From Streptomyces gilvus (GTDB lineage Bacteria; Actinomycetota; Actinomycetes; Streptomycetales; Streptomycetaceae), in assembly GCF_022513565.1 (NCBI RefSeq), contig NZ_JAKWBE010000023.1:1-64000 (forward strand): a stretch of 64,000 bases of DNA, read 5' to 3'. The notes beneath the pieces were generated by a model. It worked only from the letters and a program-made list of their open reading frames with translations. It searched no databases and was not told where the DNA came from. Both the position numbers and the translations under genes were made by a program. This document shows positions 8,541 to 16,980 of this stretch, one piece after another; positions within the stretch are counted from its first letter, which is position 1, and each line of letters opens with the position of its first letter.

Positions 8541-9587
8541 ATGGCAAAAGGCGTCACACTCCGCGACGTCGCGGCGTTGGCCGGCGTCTCCAGTCGCACC
8601 GTGTCCAACGTGGTCAACGGCTACGCGCCGGTCGCCGAGAGCACCCGGGCGCGGGTGCAGCAGGCCGTGGACGAGCTCGGGTACCGGCCGAACGTGCTCG
8701 CCCGCAACCTCGCCTCCGGGCGCTCGGGGCAGCTCGCGGTGGTCGTGCCGTATCTGGACACCCCGTACTTCGCCGAGCTGTTGCAGGGCATCATCCGGGC
8801 GGCGCGGGTGCGCGGGTACAACGTCCTGATCGACCAGACCGACGGCGACGCCGAGCACGAGAAGCTGTTCCTCAGCCGCGGCTCGCAGCAGCTGCTCTTC
8901 GACGGCGTGATCTTCAGTCCGCTGGGCCTGGCCCAGACGGACCTGACCGAGCGTGACGCGAGCCTGCCGCTGGTGGTGCTCGGCGAGCGGGTCAGCGACG
9001 GCAGCTTCGACCACATCGGCATCGACGACGTCAGCGCCTCACGCGAGGCTACCGAGCATCTGCTCGACCTCGGGCGGCGGCGCGTCGCGGCGATCGGTGA
9101 CCAGCCGTACCGCACGGGTGAGGCCGCGCAGCTGCGCACCCGCGGCTACCGGCTGGCCCATGAGCGGGCCGGTCTGCCCGTCCGGGAGGAGTACGTCATC
9201 TCCACCCCGCGCTTCAACCGCTCCGACGGCGCCACCGCCATGGCCCACCTGCTCGACCTCCAGGAACCCCCGGACGCGGTCTTCTGCTACAGCGACCTGG
9301 TCGCGCTCGGCGCCCTGCACACCCTGGCCGCCCGCGGACTGCGGGTCCCGGAGGACGTCGCCATCGTCGGTTACGACGACATAGAGGACGCCCGTTACTC
9401 GAACCCGCCGGTGACGACGGTCTCCCCGGACAAGCGGATGATCGCCGAGACGGCGGTGGAACGCCTGCTCAAACGCATCACCACCCCGACCCCGGTCCCC
9501 GGCATGGAGATCCGCGCCCCCCACCGCCTCATCCCCCGAGCAAGCACAATGGGCCCCACGCTTCCGGCCCCGGCCACGGGGGCCTGA
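8541..9587 (+). CDS. LacI-family transcriptional regulator
   Basis: 348-residue sugar-responsive repressor. The N-terminal helix-turn-helix VTLRDVAALAGVSSRTVSNVVNG and hinge LGYRPNVLARNLASG are canonical, followed by a periplasmic-binding-protein-like effector domain ending VAIVGYDDIEDARYSNPPVTTV. It is transcribed away from the arabino-oligosaccharide uptake operon, with two palindromes in the shared 320-bp promoter gap. The likely effector is arabinose or an arabino-oligosaccharide, inferred only from context. Confidence 0.92.
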   Translation: MAKGVTLRDVAALAGVSSRTVSNVVNGYAPVAESTRARVQQAVDELGYRPNVLARNLASGRSGQLAVVVPYLDTPYFAELLQGIIRAARVRGYNVLIDQTDGDAEHEKLFLSRGSQQLLFDGVIFSPLGLAQTDLTERDASLPLVVLGERVSDGSFDHIGIDDVSASREATEHLLDLGRRRVAAIGDQPYRTGEAAQLRTRGYRLAHERAGLPVREEYVISTPRFNRSDGATAMAHLLDLQEPPDAVFCYSDLVALGALHTLAARGLRVPEDVAIVGYDDIEDARYSNPPVTTVSPDKRMIAETAVERLLKRITTPTPVPGMEIRAPHRLIPRASTMGPTLPAPATGA

Positions 9588-9662
9588 GCGGGTCTGAGCG
9601 GGGTCTGAGCGACGGCTACCCCGGCCAGACGCCCGCGCCCGCGCTGTCCCCGACCCGCGCCG

Positions 9663-9880
9663 GGGACCGGTCCGACGCGGCGGATCGCGATGCGCACCGG
9701 GCCGGGCCCGGGATGGCCGCATCCCGACACGCCCCCGACCCGACAGCACCCTGGCGCCACGCCACACCGGAGCCCGGTCCGTCCGACACGGCGGATCGCG
9801 ATGCGCGCCTGGCCCGGGAGCGCGACGGCCGCATCCCGACGCGCCCCCGCCCCGACACCACACCGGCGCCGCGCCGTTCG
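9663..9880 (+). repeat. Imperfect tandem duplication, two units of about 111 bp
   Basis: The segment starting GTCCGACGCGGCGGATCG recurs 111 bp later as GTCCGACACGGCGGATCG. The similarity continues through GGCCGCATCCCGAC and GCGCCCCCG blocks to the end of the second unit. The 314-bp gap between the LacI gene and the ADP-ribosylglycohydrolase-like gene holds nothing else recognisable, and no frame gives a convincing protein. Confidence 0.75.
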
Positions 9881-9901
9881 GCCGGATGAGGGTGATGCGC
9901 T

Positions 9902-11017
9902 CTACGCCCTCGGGTAGCGCGCCAGCCAGCCCGGGGAGGAGCCGGCCGGGCCGTGGAGGGCCGGGCCCTGGGTCATCTCCATGGCGAAGTCGTCGGCGAG
10001 TTCGAGGACGGTGGGGCGGCCCTCCAGTTCGGCCAGCCAGGCCGGGGGCAGCGCCGTCTCGCCGTGCAGGGCGCCCAGCAGACCGCCGGTGAGGGCGCCG
10101 GTCGGACCGGAGGGCCCGTCCTGGTTCACGGCGAGACACAGACCGTGCCGTACGTCCTCGCCGACCAGGGCGCAGTACACCGCGGCGGCCAGCACGCCCT
10201 CGGCGGAGCCGTCGCCGGCCAGTTCCTCCACGCGCAGCGGTGTCGGTATGCCCTGCCGTACCGCGCCCAGCGCGTGCTGCAGCGCGTCGGACACCGGCTG
10301 GTGCCCCGGCCGCGCGGCGAGCAGCGCGAGCGCCCGCTGCACCGCGCCGTCCAGGCTGTCGCCCCGGGCCAGCGCGTGCACGATCACGGCGTACGCTCCC
10401 GCCGACAGGTAGGCGGTGGGGTGGCCGTGAGTCTGCGCGGCGCACTCCACCGCGAGCTGGACGACCAGTTGCGGCTCCCAGCCGACCAGCAGCCCGAAGG
10501 GCGCGGACCGGGCGACCGCCTCGGGCCCGACCTCGGCCGGGTTCTTGGGCGCGTCCAGCGTCCCCATGGTGTCGTCGCCGAACCCGATCAGCAGCGAACG
10601 GGCCGGATCCCGGCGCGCGTACAGCCACTCCTCCCGCGCCAGCCAGCCGTCGTCCTTGCGCCGCTCGTCGGGCCCCCAGTCCCGCTGGGTGGCCGCCCAC
10701 CGCAGATACGCCCGGTGCAGGTCGGTCGGCGGATGCCAGGCGCCGGTGTCACGGCGCACCTGGGCCCGTATCAGCCCGTCGACGGAGAACAGGGTGAGCT
10801 GGGTGAGGTGGGTGACGGCACCACGCCTGCCGTAGGCGAAAGCGAGGTCCACGAGCCCCTCGGCGCCGTAGGTCTCGCGGATCTGGTCGAGGTCAAGGGC
10901 GTCCACCGGCGCCCCGAGCGCGTCACCGACGGCCGCTCCGAGCAGGGTGCCGCGCACCCGGCTGCGGAAGTCCTGCTGCTCGACCCGGCCCCACACGGCC
11001 CCGGTAGTCACAGTCAC
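9902..11017 (-). CDS. ADP-ribosylglycohydrolase-like protein lacking metal-binding Asp residues
   Basis: 371-residue DraG-fold protein. The family core is recognisable (RVRGTLLGAAVGDALGAP, TQLTLFSVDGLI, PTGALTGGLLGALHG). The two Asp clusters that bind the catalytic Mg or Mn pair are missing: the usual DDTQMT reads HLTQLT, and the usual GDxDTTGA reads DGPSGPTGA. It may therefore be a non-hydrolytic ADP-ribose binder or have lost function. The frame extends upstream, but a GTG with GGGGAGG five bases before it is the best start. No clear operon partner. Confidence 0.8.
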   Translation of the reverse strand: MTVTTGAVWGRVEQQDFRSRVRGTLLGAAVGDALGAPVDALDLDQIRETYGAEGLVDLAFAYGRRGAVTHLTQLTLFSVDGLIRAQVRRDTGAWHPPTDLHRAYLRWAATQRDWGPDERRKDDGWLAREEWLYARRDPARSLLIGFGDDTMGTLDAPKNPAEVGPEAVARSAPFGLLVGWEPQLVVQLAVECAAQTHGHPTAYLSAGAYAVIVHALARGDSLDGAVQRALALLAARPGHQPVSDALQHALGAVRQGIPTPLRVEELAGDGSAEGVLAAAVYCALVGEDVRHGLCLAVNQDGPSGPTGALTGGLLGALHGETALPPAWLAELEGRPTVLELADDFAMEMTQGPALHGPAGSSPGWLARYPRA

Positions 11018-11129
11018 CAAGACCTCCCCTGCGGCACCGCCCGACGCATGACAGTCCAGCACTGTAATCGAACGGGGACGGTGCGTTCAGGGGGCGTGTA
11101 TGTATGGGAGGAGTGACGGAAGTGACCGT

Positions 11130-11942
11130 TCATGACCGGTTTCGACCGGATGTGCCGTCGTCGGCGAGCTGACCGAGCCGGACGAGGACGGCGGCTCGCT
11201 GCTCCCGTGCCCAGGGGCAGTCGGAGTTGAGTTCCAGGGCCCGGTCCAGAGCGGCGAGGGCCTCCGTGTGGCGGCCCAGGTTGCTCAGCGAGGCGCCGCG
11301 GCCGGCGTGGGCCGAGGCGTAGGTGCCGCGTCCGCCGCCTCGGTCAGCGCGTCCAGCAGCACCGGGGTGAGCACGCGGCCGGGTCCAGGACGAGTCGTAC
11401 GTCCTCCTGGCTGCGGAAGCGGGCGCTGAGCCCGGCCCGCAACCGGTCGACGCCCTCGGCGAGTTGGGGGGGATCGAGGGCGCCGGCGAAGGCGCCGACC
11501 ACGGGCACGGCCGTCGCGCCGATCAGCCCGGCCCGGGTCACCGCGAGGCTCCCCCGCCGATGGGCCGTCCCGGTCCGTGTCCGGCGCGGCGAGCACCGCC
11601 TCCGCCTCGTGCCGCCGCTCCCGATGGGCCGCGAGAAGCCGGTCGGGTTCCTTGAACCGGTGCCCCTGGGCGGCGAACTGACGGCTGATCACCTCCAGTG
11701 CCTCGGGCAGGTCGGCGGCGCTCTCGTCGACGTACGCGGTGAGCGCGCCCCGTTCACGGGCGATCTGCTCCAACTCCCGTATCAGGAAGGTCTTTCCGAC
11801 GCCTGCGTTGCCGTGCGCATGGAAGCGGAAGCAATGCCGCTCGTCCTCCGGCGCCCAGGTCCAAGTCGCCCCGGAACGCGGCCCGTTCGGCCGCTCTGCC
11901 GACGAAACCGGCGCGTCTACGGCGGGCGATCAGCTCCTGCAT
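11130..11942 (-). pseudogene. Decayed STAND/TPR ATPase gene (frameshifts and large deletion)
   Basis: Reading the minus strand and switching frames recovers parts of one large Streptomyces protein type: MQELIARRRRAGFVGRAAER, a P-loop segment HGNAGVGKTFLIRELEQIAR, then VSRQFAAQGHRFKEPDRLLAAHRERR, then VPVVGAFAGALDPPQLAEGV and LTPVLLDALTEAADA, and finally a single TPR-like end (SLSNLGRHTEALAALDRALELN). At least three frameshifts are needed. The central NTPase and most TPR repeats (several hundred residues in intact relatives) are missing, with the join near 11330. This fills the otherwise gene-free stretch between the DraG-like gene and the DUF2165 gene. Confidence 0.75.
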
Positions 11943-12064
11943 CGACGGCCGCGACCCCCGTGCCCGCGCCACCGGTCCGTCCTCTCGTCCCAGAACCCCT
12001 CGCGTCGGCAACATTCTGGCCCACGGGGTGAGCACGGCTGATCCTCCCGGGCAAGATTGCTGTC

Positions 12065-12685
12065 ATGTCCACCAACACACCCCCCACCACCCGAGCCCTC
12101 GACCTCACGGCCGGGCTGCTCACCGCCGGCGTGGCCCTCTACATCGCGCTCGTCGCCTTCGGGAACATCACCGACTTCGGGACGAACCAGGCGTTCGTGC
12201 AGCACGTCCTCGCCATGGACACCACGTTCAAGGACGACGACCTGATGTGGCGCGCGATCACCAACAAGGGCCTGCAGAACACCGCTTACGTCCTGATCAT
12301 CGTCTGGGAGACCCTGGCCGCGCTCGTGCTCATCTACGCCACCTGGCTCTGGGCCCGGCGCGACCACGCCCGTGCCCGCGCCATGTCCGTCTACGGGCTG
12401 CTGATGCTGTTGCTGCTCTTCGGCGCCGGGTTCATCGCCATCGGCGGTGAGTGGTTCTCCATGTGGCAGTCGAAGACGTGGAACGGACTGGACGCCGCCC
12501 TGCGGGTGTTCGTGTTCGCCGGGATCTCGCTGCTCGTCGTGCTGTTCAGCGACCGCAGGCCGAGCGACACCACGTCCAGCGCCACCACGTCGAACGACAT
12601 CACGTCCGGCGCCACCACGTCGAACGACATCGCGTCCGGCGCCACCAAGGCGAGCGACACCGGGCGGACCGACGCCACTACGTGA
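12065..12685 (+). CDS. DUF2165 small membrane protein with repetitive tail
   Basis: 206 residues. Four hydrophobic segments (LLTAGVALYIALVAFGNI, VLIIVWETLAALVLIYATW, GLLMLLLLFGAGFIAIGG, VFVFAGISLLVVLF) match the DUF2165 family of predicted inner-membrane proteins of unknown function. The conserved part ends near residue 170; the rest is a Ser/Thr/Asp-rich tail made of three 10-residue repeats. No strong Shine-Dalgarno sequence is seen. It converges on the YkuD-like gene with only 20 bp between stop codons. Confidence 0.8.
   Translation: MSTNTPPTTRALDLTAGLLTAGVALYIALVAFGNITDFGTNQAFVQHVLAMDTTFKDDDLMWRAITNKGLQNTAYVLIIVWETLAALVLIYATWLWARRDHARARAMSVYGLLMLLLLFGAGFIAIGGEWFSMWQSKTWNGLDAALRVFVFAGISLLVVLFSDRRPSDTTSSATTSNDITSGATTSNDIASGATKASDTGRTDATT
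12575..12664 (+). repeat. Three 30-bp coding repeats in the DUF2165 tail
   Basis: Units encode SATTSNDIT, SGATTSNDIA and SGATKASDT variants of a 10-residue repeat. The first two units differ at only a few bases, which suggests recent slippage expansion. Confidence 0.8.
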
Positions 12686-12719
12686 CGACCGCTACGTGAC
12701 GACCGCTACCTGACGACCG
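12678..12719. repeat. Three 14-bp tandem repeats over two convergent stop codons
   Basis: The unit CTACGTGACGACCG occurs twice exactly and a third time with one change. The first copy contains the TGA of the DUF2165 gene and the third supplies the TAG of the opposing gene. Confidence 0.85.
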
Positions 12720-13269
12720 CGACCTTCGTGCCCGCGGTCCCGAAGGCCCACAGCGCCGCCCCGTCCGCCGTCCGCATCCGGACACCACCGGTACGGACGC
12801 CGGTCGCGGGCGGCGGCGAGGCGCCGTCGACCGCGTTGGAGAAGGCGATGTTGACGCCGGACTGGGCGGAGAAGTACACGATGTGCTCGATCTTCACGCC
12901 GTCGGATCCGGTGATCGGGCCCTCGGTGCGGGTGCCGACCGTGTAGGTGCCCACGGCCGGGCTCACCGTCCCCGGCCAGACGGCGAAGGTGCGGCGGGCC
13001 GCGTCGCTCGCGTCGACCAGCCAGACCGTCTTCTGCCCGAGCGAGTACACGATCCGGCGCCCGGTCCCGGAGCCGTCCGGCACCTTGGCCGGGGCCGCGG
13101 ACTTCGTGGCCGAGGGGTGCGCGCCCGCCGAGGCCGACGCCTGCGGCCGGGAGGCGGCCACGTGCGGCTTCGGTCCCTTGTCGGCCTGCACGGCCAGGAC
13201 GGCGACAGCGGCGATCGCTCCTACCGTCAGACCGGTCACCCAGACCTTGGGGGCTGGCACGGCACGCAT
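12706..13269 (-). CDS. L,D-transpeptidase-like (YkuD fold) protein without catalytic Cys
   Basis: 187 residues: a cytoplasmic start, one N-terminal hydrophobic segment (VWVTGLTVGAIAAVAVLAV), an Ala/Ser/Pro linker and a C-terminal domain resembling YkuD L,D-transpeptidases (RRTFAVWPGTVSPAVGTYTV, then GVRTGGVRM). In active enzymes the last motif is SHGC(I/V)R; here the His and Cys positions are Thr and Gly, so peptidoglycan cross-linking by the usual mechanism is not expected. It may be a membrane-anchored cell-wall-binding relative. Confidence 0.65.
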   Translation of the reverse strand: MRAVPAPKVWVTGLTVGAIAAVAVLAVQADKGPKPHVAASRPQASASAGAHPSATKSAAPAKVPDGSGTGRRIVYSLGQKTVWLVDASDAARRTFAVWPGTVSPAVGTYTVGTRTEGPITGSDGVKIEHIVYFSAQSGVNIAFSNAVDGASPPPATGVRTGGVRMRTADGAALWAFGTAGTKVAVVR

Positions 13270-13341
13270 CTCCTCGGTTACAGGACCCCTGGAACCCGTC
13301 GGAACAGGGGTCCGATCATCGTACTGTGACGCTCCCGGTCC

Positions 13342-15927
13342 TCAGTCCAGCACGGGCAGCAGCTCCGGAAGGTGCCCGTCCGAGACCGCCGCGGCCCGCT
13401 GCCGCTCCTCCGGCACCTCGCCGTAGAGCGTGGTCCGCGGCCTCGCCGGCCGTCCGGCGGCCTCGGCCACGGCGATCAGGTCCTTGACCGACTTGTACGA
13501 GCCGTACGACGACCCGGCCATCCGGGAGATCGTCTCCTCCATCAGCGTGCCGCCGAGGTCGTTGGCGCCCGAGCGGAGCATCTCCGCCGCGCCCTCCGTG
13601 CCCAGCTTGACCCAGCTGGTCTGGATGTTGGGGATGTGCGGGTGCAGCAGCAGACGGGCCATCGCCGTCACCGCGCGGTTGTCGCGGACGGTCGGTCCGG
13701 GGCGGGAGATCCCCGCCAGGTAGACGGGCGCGTTGGTGTGGATGAACGGCAGGGTCACGAACTCCGTGAAGCCGCCGGTCTGCTGCTGGATGCGGGCGAG
13801 GGTGCGCAGATGGCCGAGCCAGTGACGGGGCTGGTCGACATGGCCGTACATCATCGTGGACGAGGAGCGGATGCCGAGTTCGTGCGCGGTGGTGACGACC
13901 TCGATCCAGGTCGCGGTCGGCAGCTTGCCCTTGGTCAGGATCCAGCGGACCTCGTCGTCGAGGATCTCGGCGGCCGTCCCGGGGATGGTGTCGAGGCCGG
14001 CCTCCTTCGCCGCCGTCAGCCACTCCCGGATCGACAGGCCGGTGCGGGTGGCGCCGTTGACGACCTCCATCGGGGAGAAGGCGTGCACATGCATGCCGGG
14101 CACCCGCTCCTTGACCGCCTTCGCGATGTCGAAGTACGCCGTCCCCGGCAGGTCGGGGTGGATCCCGCCCTGCATGCACACCTCCACCGCGCCGACGTCC
14201 CAGGCCTGCTGGGCGCGGTCGGCGACCTGCTCCAGGGAGAGCGTGTAGGCGTCCGCGTCAGTCCGCCGCTGGGCGAAGGCGCAGAAGCGGCAGCCGGTGT
14301 AGCAGACGTTGGTGAAGTTGATGTTGCGGGTGACGATGTACGTCACGTCGTCGCCGACCGCCGCCCGGCGCACGTCGTCCGCGATCCGGGTCAGGGCGTC
14401 CAGCGCGGGCCCGTCCGCGTGCAGCAGCGCCAGCGCCTCGGCGTCGGTCAGGCGGGTCGGGTCGTCGGCCGCGGTCGCCAGGGCCGCCCGGACGTCGGTG
14501 TCGATGCGCTCGGGCGCCATGCCGGGCGCCGCGGCCTCGCGCAGCTCCGCCCAGTCGCCGTACACCTCGTCGAAGTCGTCCCGGCGGTCGGAGGTGCGGC
14601 CCTCGGTGTCGATGGCGGTGTGCAGGTCGGTGCGGCCGGAGGCGGTGAAGGCCTCCTCGGGTTCCTGCCAGGGGTGCCCCTCGACCACCGCGTCCGGGAG
14701 GGCCAGTCCGGTCTCCGGGTCCGCCAGCGCCCGTACGTGCGGGCGCAGCCGCGGGTCCAGCCAGGGTTCCCCGCGCTTGACGAACTCCGGGTAGACGCAG
14801 AGACGTTCCCGCAGCGCGAACCCGGCCGCCTTCGACCGTACGGCCAGCTCCTCGATCTGCGGCCAGGGGCGCTCGGGGTTGACGTGGTCGATGGTCAGCG
14901 GGGAGACCCCGCCCCAGTCGTCGATGCCCGCCCCGATGAGCCGCTCGTACTCGCCCTCGACCAGGTTGGGCGGGGCCTGCAGACAGGCGGCCGGGCCCAT
15001 GATGTGCCGGGCGACGGCGATCGTCGCCACCAGCTCGTCCAGCTCCGCGTCCGGCATGCCGCGCATCGCGGTGTCCGGCTTGGCGCGGAAGTTCTGGATG
15101 ATCAGTTCCTGGATGGAGTGGTAGGCGCGGGAGATCTTCCGCAGCGCGAACAGCGACTCGGCCCGCTCCTCGTAGGTCTCGCCGATGCCGATGAGGAGGC
15201 CGGAGGTGAAGGGCACGGAGGACCGCCCGGCGTCCTCCAGCACCCGCAGCCGTACGGCGGGTTCCTTGTCCGGGGAGCCGTGGTGCGGGCCGCCCGGCTC
15301 GGACCACAGACGGGTCGCGGTGGTCTCCAGCATCATGCCCATGGACGGCGCGACGGGCTTGAGCCGCTGGAAGTCGGTCCAGGACAGCACGCCGGGGTTG
15401 AGATGGGGCAGCAGCCCCGTCTCCTCCAGGATGCGGATGGATATGGCGCGGACGTACGCGATGGTGTCGTCGTACCCGTGCGCGTCCAGCCACTCCCGCG
15501 CCTCGGGCCACCGCTCCTCCGGCTTGTCCCCCAGCGTGATCAGGGCTTCCTTGCAGCCGAGGGCCGCGCCCTTGCGGGCGATGTCCAGGACCTCGTCCGG
15601 CGACATGAACATCCCGTGCCCGGCGCGGCGCAGCTTGCCGGGGACGGTGACGAAGGTGCAGTAGTGGCACTTGTCCCGGCACAGCCGGGTCAGGGGGATG
15701 AAGACGCTCTTGGAGTACGTGATGACGCCTGGCCGGCCGGCCGCCGCCAGGCCCGCGTCGCGCACCCGGGCGGCGGACGCGGCGAGGTCGGTGAGGGCCT
15801 CGCCGCGCGCCTGGAGCAGGACGGCGGCCTCGGTGACGTCGAGGGCGACGCCGTCCCGGGCGCGTTTGAGGGCGCGACGCATGGAGTTCTCGGTGGGGCC
15901 GGTTCCGGGGGTCGCGGAAGTCGTCAT
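13342..15927 (-). CDS. fbiC: FO synthase, fused CofG/CofH
   Basis: 861-residue bifunctional radical-SAM enzyme that makes 7,8-didemethyl-8-hydroxy-5-deazariboflavin (FO), the chromophore of coenzyme F420, from tyrosine and 5-amino-6-ribitylaminouracil. Both halves carry a CxxxCxxC iron-sulfur motif: C83/C87/C90 in the CofG half and C542/C546/C549 in the CofH half. The actinobacterial fusion has this order and size. The gene fits with the many F420-type proteins in this window (LLM, DUF385 and PPOX families). An LLM oxidoreductase gene lies 38 bp upstream on the same strand. Confidence 0.97.
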   Translation of the reverse strand: MTTSATPGTGPTENSMRRALKRARDGVALDVTEAAVLLQARGEALTDLAASAARVRDAGLAAAGRPGVITYSKSVFIPLTRLCRDKCHYCTFVTVPGKLRRAGHGMFMSPDEVLDIARKGAALGCKEALITLGDKPEERWPEAREWLDAHGYDDTIAYVRAISIRILEETGLLPHLNPGVLSWTDFQRLKPVAPSMGMMLETTATRLWSEPGGPHHGSPDKEPAVRLRVLEDAGRSSVPFTSGLLIGIGETYEERAESLFALRKISRAYHSIQELIIQNFRAKPDTAMRGMPDAELDELVATIAVARHIMGPAACLQAPPNLVEGEYERLIGAGIDDWGGVSPLTIDHVNPERPWPQIEELAVRSKAAGFALRERLCVYPEFVKRGEPWLDPRLRPHVRALADPETGLALPDAVVEGHPWQEPEEAFTASGRTDLHTAIDTEGRTSDRRDDFDEVYGDWAELREAAAPGMAPERIDTDVRAALATAADDPTRLTDAEALALLHADGPALDALTRIADDVRRAAVGDDVTYIVTRNINFTNVCYTGCRFCAFAQRRTDADAYTLSLEQVADRAQQAWDVGAVEVCMQGGIHPDLPGTAYFDIAKAVKERVPGMHVHAFSPMEVVNGATRTGLSIREWLTAAKEAGLDTIPGTAAEILDDEVRWILTKGKLPTATWIEVVTTAHELGIRSSSTMMYGHVDQPRHWLGHLRTLARIQQQTGGFTEFVTLPFIHTNAPVYLAGISRPGPTVRDNRAVTAMARLLLHPHIPNIQTSWVKLGTEGAAEMLRSGANDLGGTLMEETISRMAGSSYGSYKSVKDLIAVAEAAGRPARPRTTLYGEVPEERQRAAAVSDGHLPELLPVLD

Positions 15928-15965
15928 TCTTCGAGCATAAGGTCGGGCTGATCAGCGCCCGGAGG

Positions 15966-16814
15966 TCAGTCCAGGAAGGCGCCGCAGCCGTCCAGTGCGC
16001 GCAGCACCTCCGCCTCCCCCTCCGGCGGCAGCTGGACCACGACCTCCTCGATGCCGAGGTCGGCGTAGTGGGCGAGCTTGCCGGGGGTCGGGAAGACGGC
16101 GTACGGGACGACCTGGAGGGCGGCCGGGTCGCGCCCGGCGTCGGTCCAGGCGGCGCGCAGGACGGGCAGGGACTCGGTCAGCCCGCGACCGCCGATGGGC
16201 ATCCAGCCGTCCGCGTACTCGGAGATGTGCGAGAACAGCTTGGGACCTGCCGCCCCGCCGATCAGCGTGCGCGGCCCGACCACCGGTCCGCGCGGCTTCT
16301 GCGCCGGCTTGGGGAAGGCGGAGGAGGCCCGTACGCTCCCGAACCGTCCCTCGTACGCCGTCGGTTCGTCCGTCCACAGCGCGCGCATCAGCGCCATCCG
16401 GTCCTTGACCAGCTCCCGCCGCGTCCGCCACTCCACACCGTGGTCGGCGGCCTCCTCGACGTTCCAGCCGAAGCCGAGGCCGAGGGTGAAACGGCCGCCG
16501 GAGAGGTGGTCGAGGGTGGCGATCTGCTTGGCGAGGTCGATCGGGTCGTGCTGGGCGACCAGCGTGATGCCGGTGCCGAGGCCGAGCCGTTCGGTCACCG
16601 CGGCGGCCTGACCCAGGGCGACGAAGGGGTCGAGGGTACGGCCGTACTCGGGCGGCAGCTCACCGCCCGCCGGGTACGGCGTCACCCGCTCGACCGGGAT
16701 GTGGGTGTGCTCGGGCAGATAGAGGCCGGCGAAGCCCCGATCCTCCAGCTCACGGGCGAGCCGGGTCGGGGTGATGGTCTCGTCGGTGAGGAAGATCGTT
16801 ACGGCGATACGCAT
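15966..16814 (-). CDS. LLM-class F420-dependent oxidoreductase
   Basis: 282-residue TIM-barrel oxidoreductase of the luciferase-like group, in the F420-using subgroup. It starts MRIAVTIFLTDETITPTRLA and contains LGLGTGITLVAQHDPIDLAKQIATLD and FTLGLGFGWN, typical of LLM enzymes. The reaction is unknown. The gene ends 38 bp before fbiC, so cofactor supply and an F420 enzyme may be co-expressed. An open frame extends 12 codons upstream, but homologues start at the chosen Met. Confidence 0.88.
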   Translation of the reverse strand: MRIAVTIFLTDETITPTRLARELEDRGFAGLYLPEHTHIPVERVTPYPAGGELPPEYGRTLDPFVALGQAAAVTERLGLGTGITLVAQHDPIDLAKQIATLDHLSGGRFTLGLGFGWNVEEAADHGVEWRTRRELVKDRMALMRALWTDEPTAYEGRFGSVRASSAFPKPAQKPRGPVVGPRTLIGGAAGPKLFSHISEYADGWMPIGGRGLTESLPVLRAAWTDAGRDPAALQVVPYAVFPTPGKLAHYADLGIEEVVVQLPPEGEAEVLRALDGCGAFLD

Positions 16815-16851
16815 GACCCATCTGTACCGGCCGGGGGTACGGATGTCCATA

Positions 16852-16863
16852 CCGACCGGTCGG
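16852..16863. promoter_or_regulatory. 12-bp palindrome between divergent LLM and PHP genes
   Basis: CCGACCGGTCGG is a perfect palindrome within the 166-bp gap between the two divergent starts. It could be a TetR- or MarR-type operator; no regulator gene is adjacent. Confidence 0.35.
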
Positions 16864-16980
16864 CACCTTGGTCACAGTGGCGGTGTGCCGACTGCCCTTC
16901 TCCGCGTACATGACATACCGTCGACCCCCGATTCCCTTCCCTTCCATAGCAGTTCACACCCGTACCGGAAGGTGGCCTCC

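Noticed and set aside
13372..15951. 859-residue open frame on the plus strand opposite fbiC
   Set aside because: It is the complement of a conserved radical-SAM gene; its composition is Gly/Arg/Val/His-rich with no family motifs, a usual artefact of high GC.
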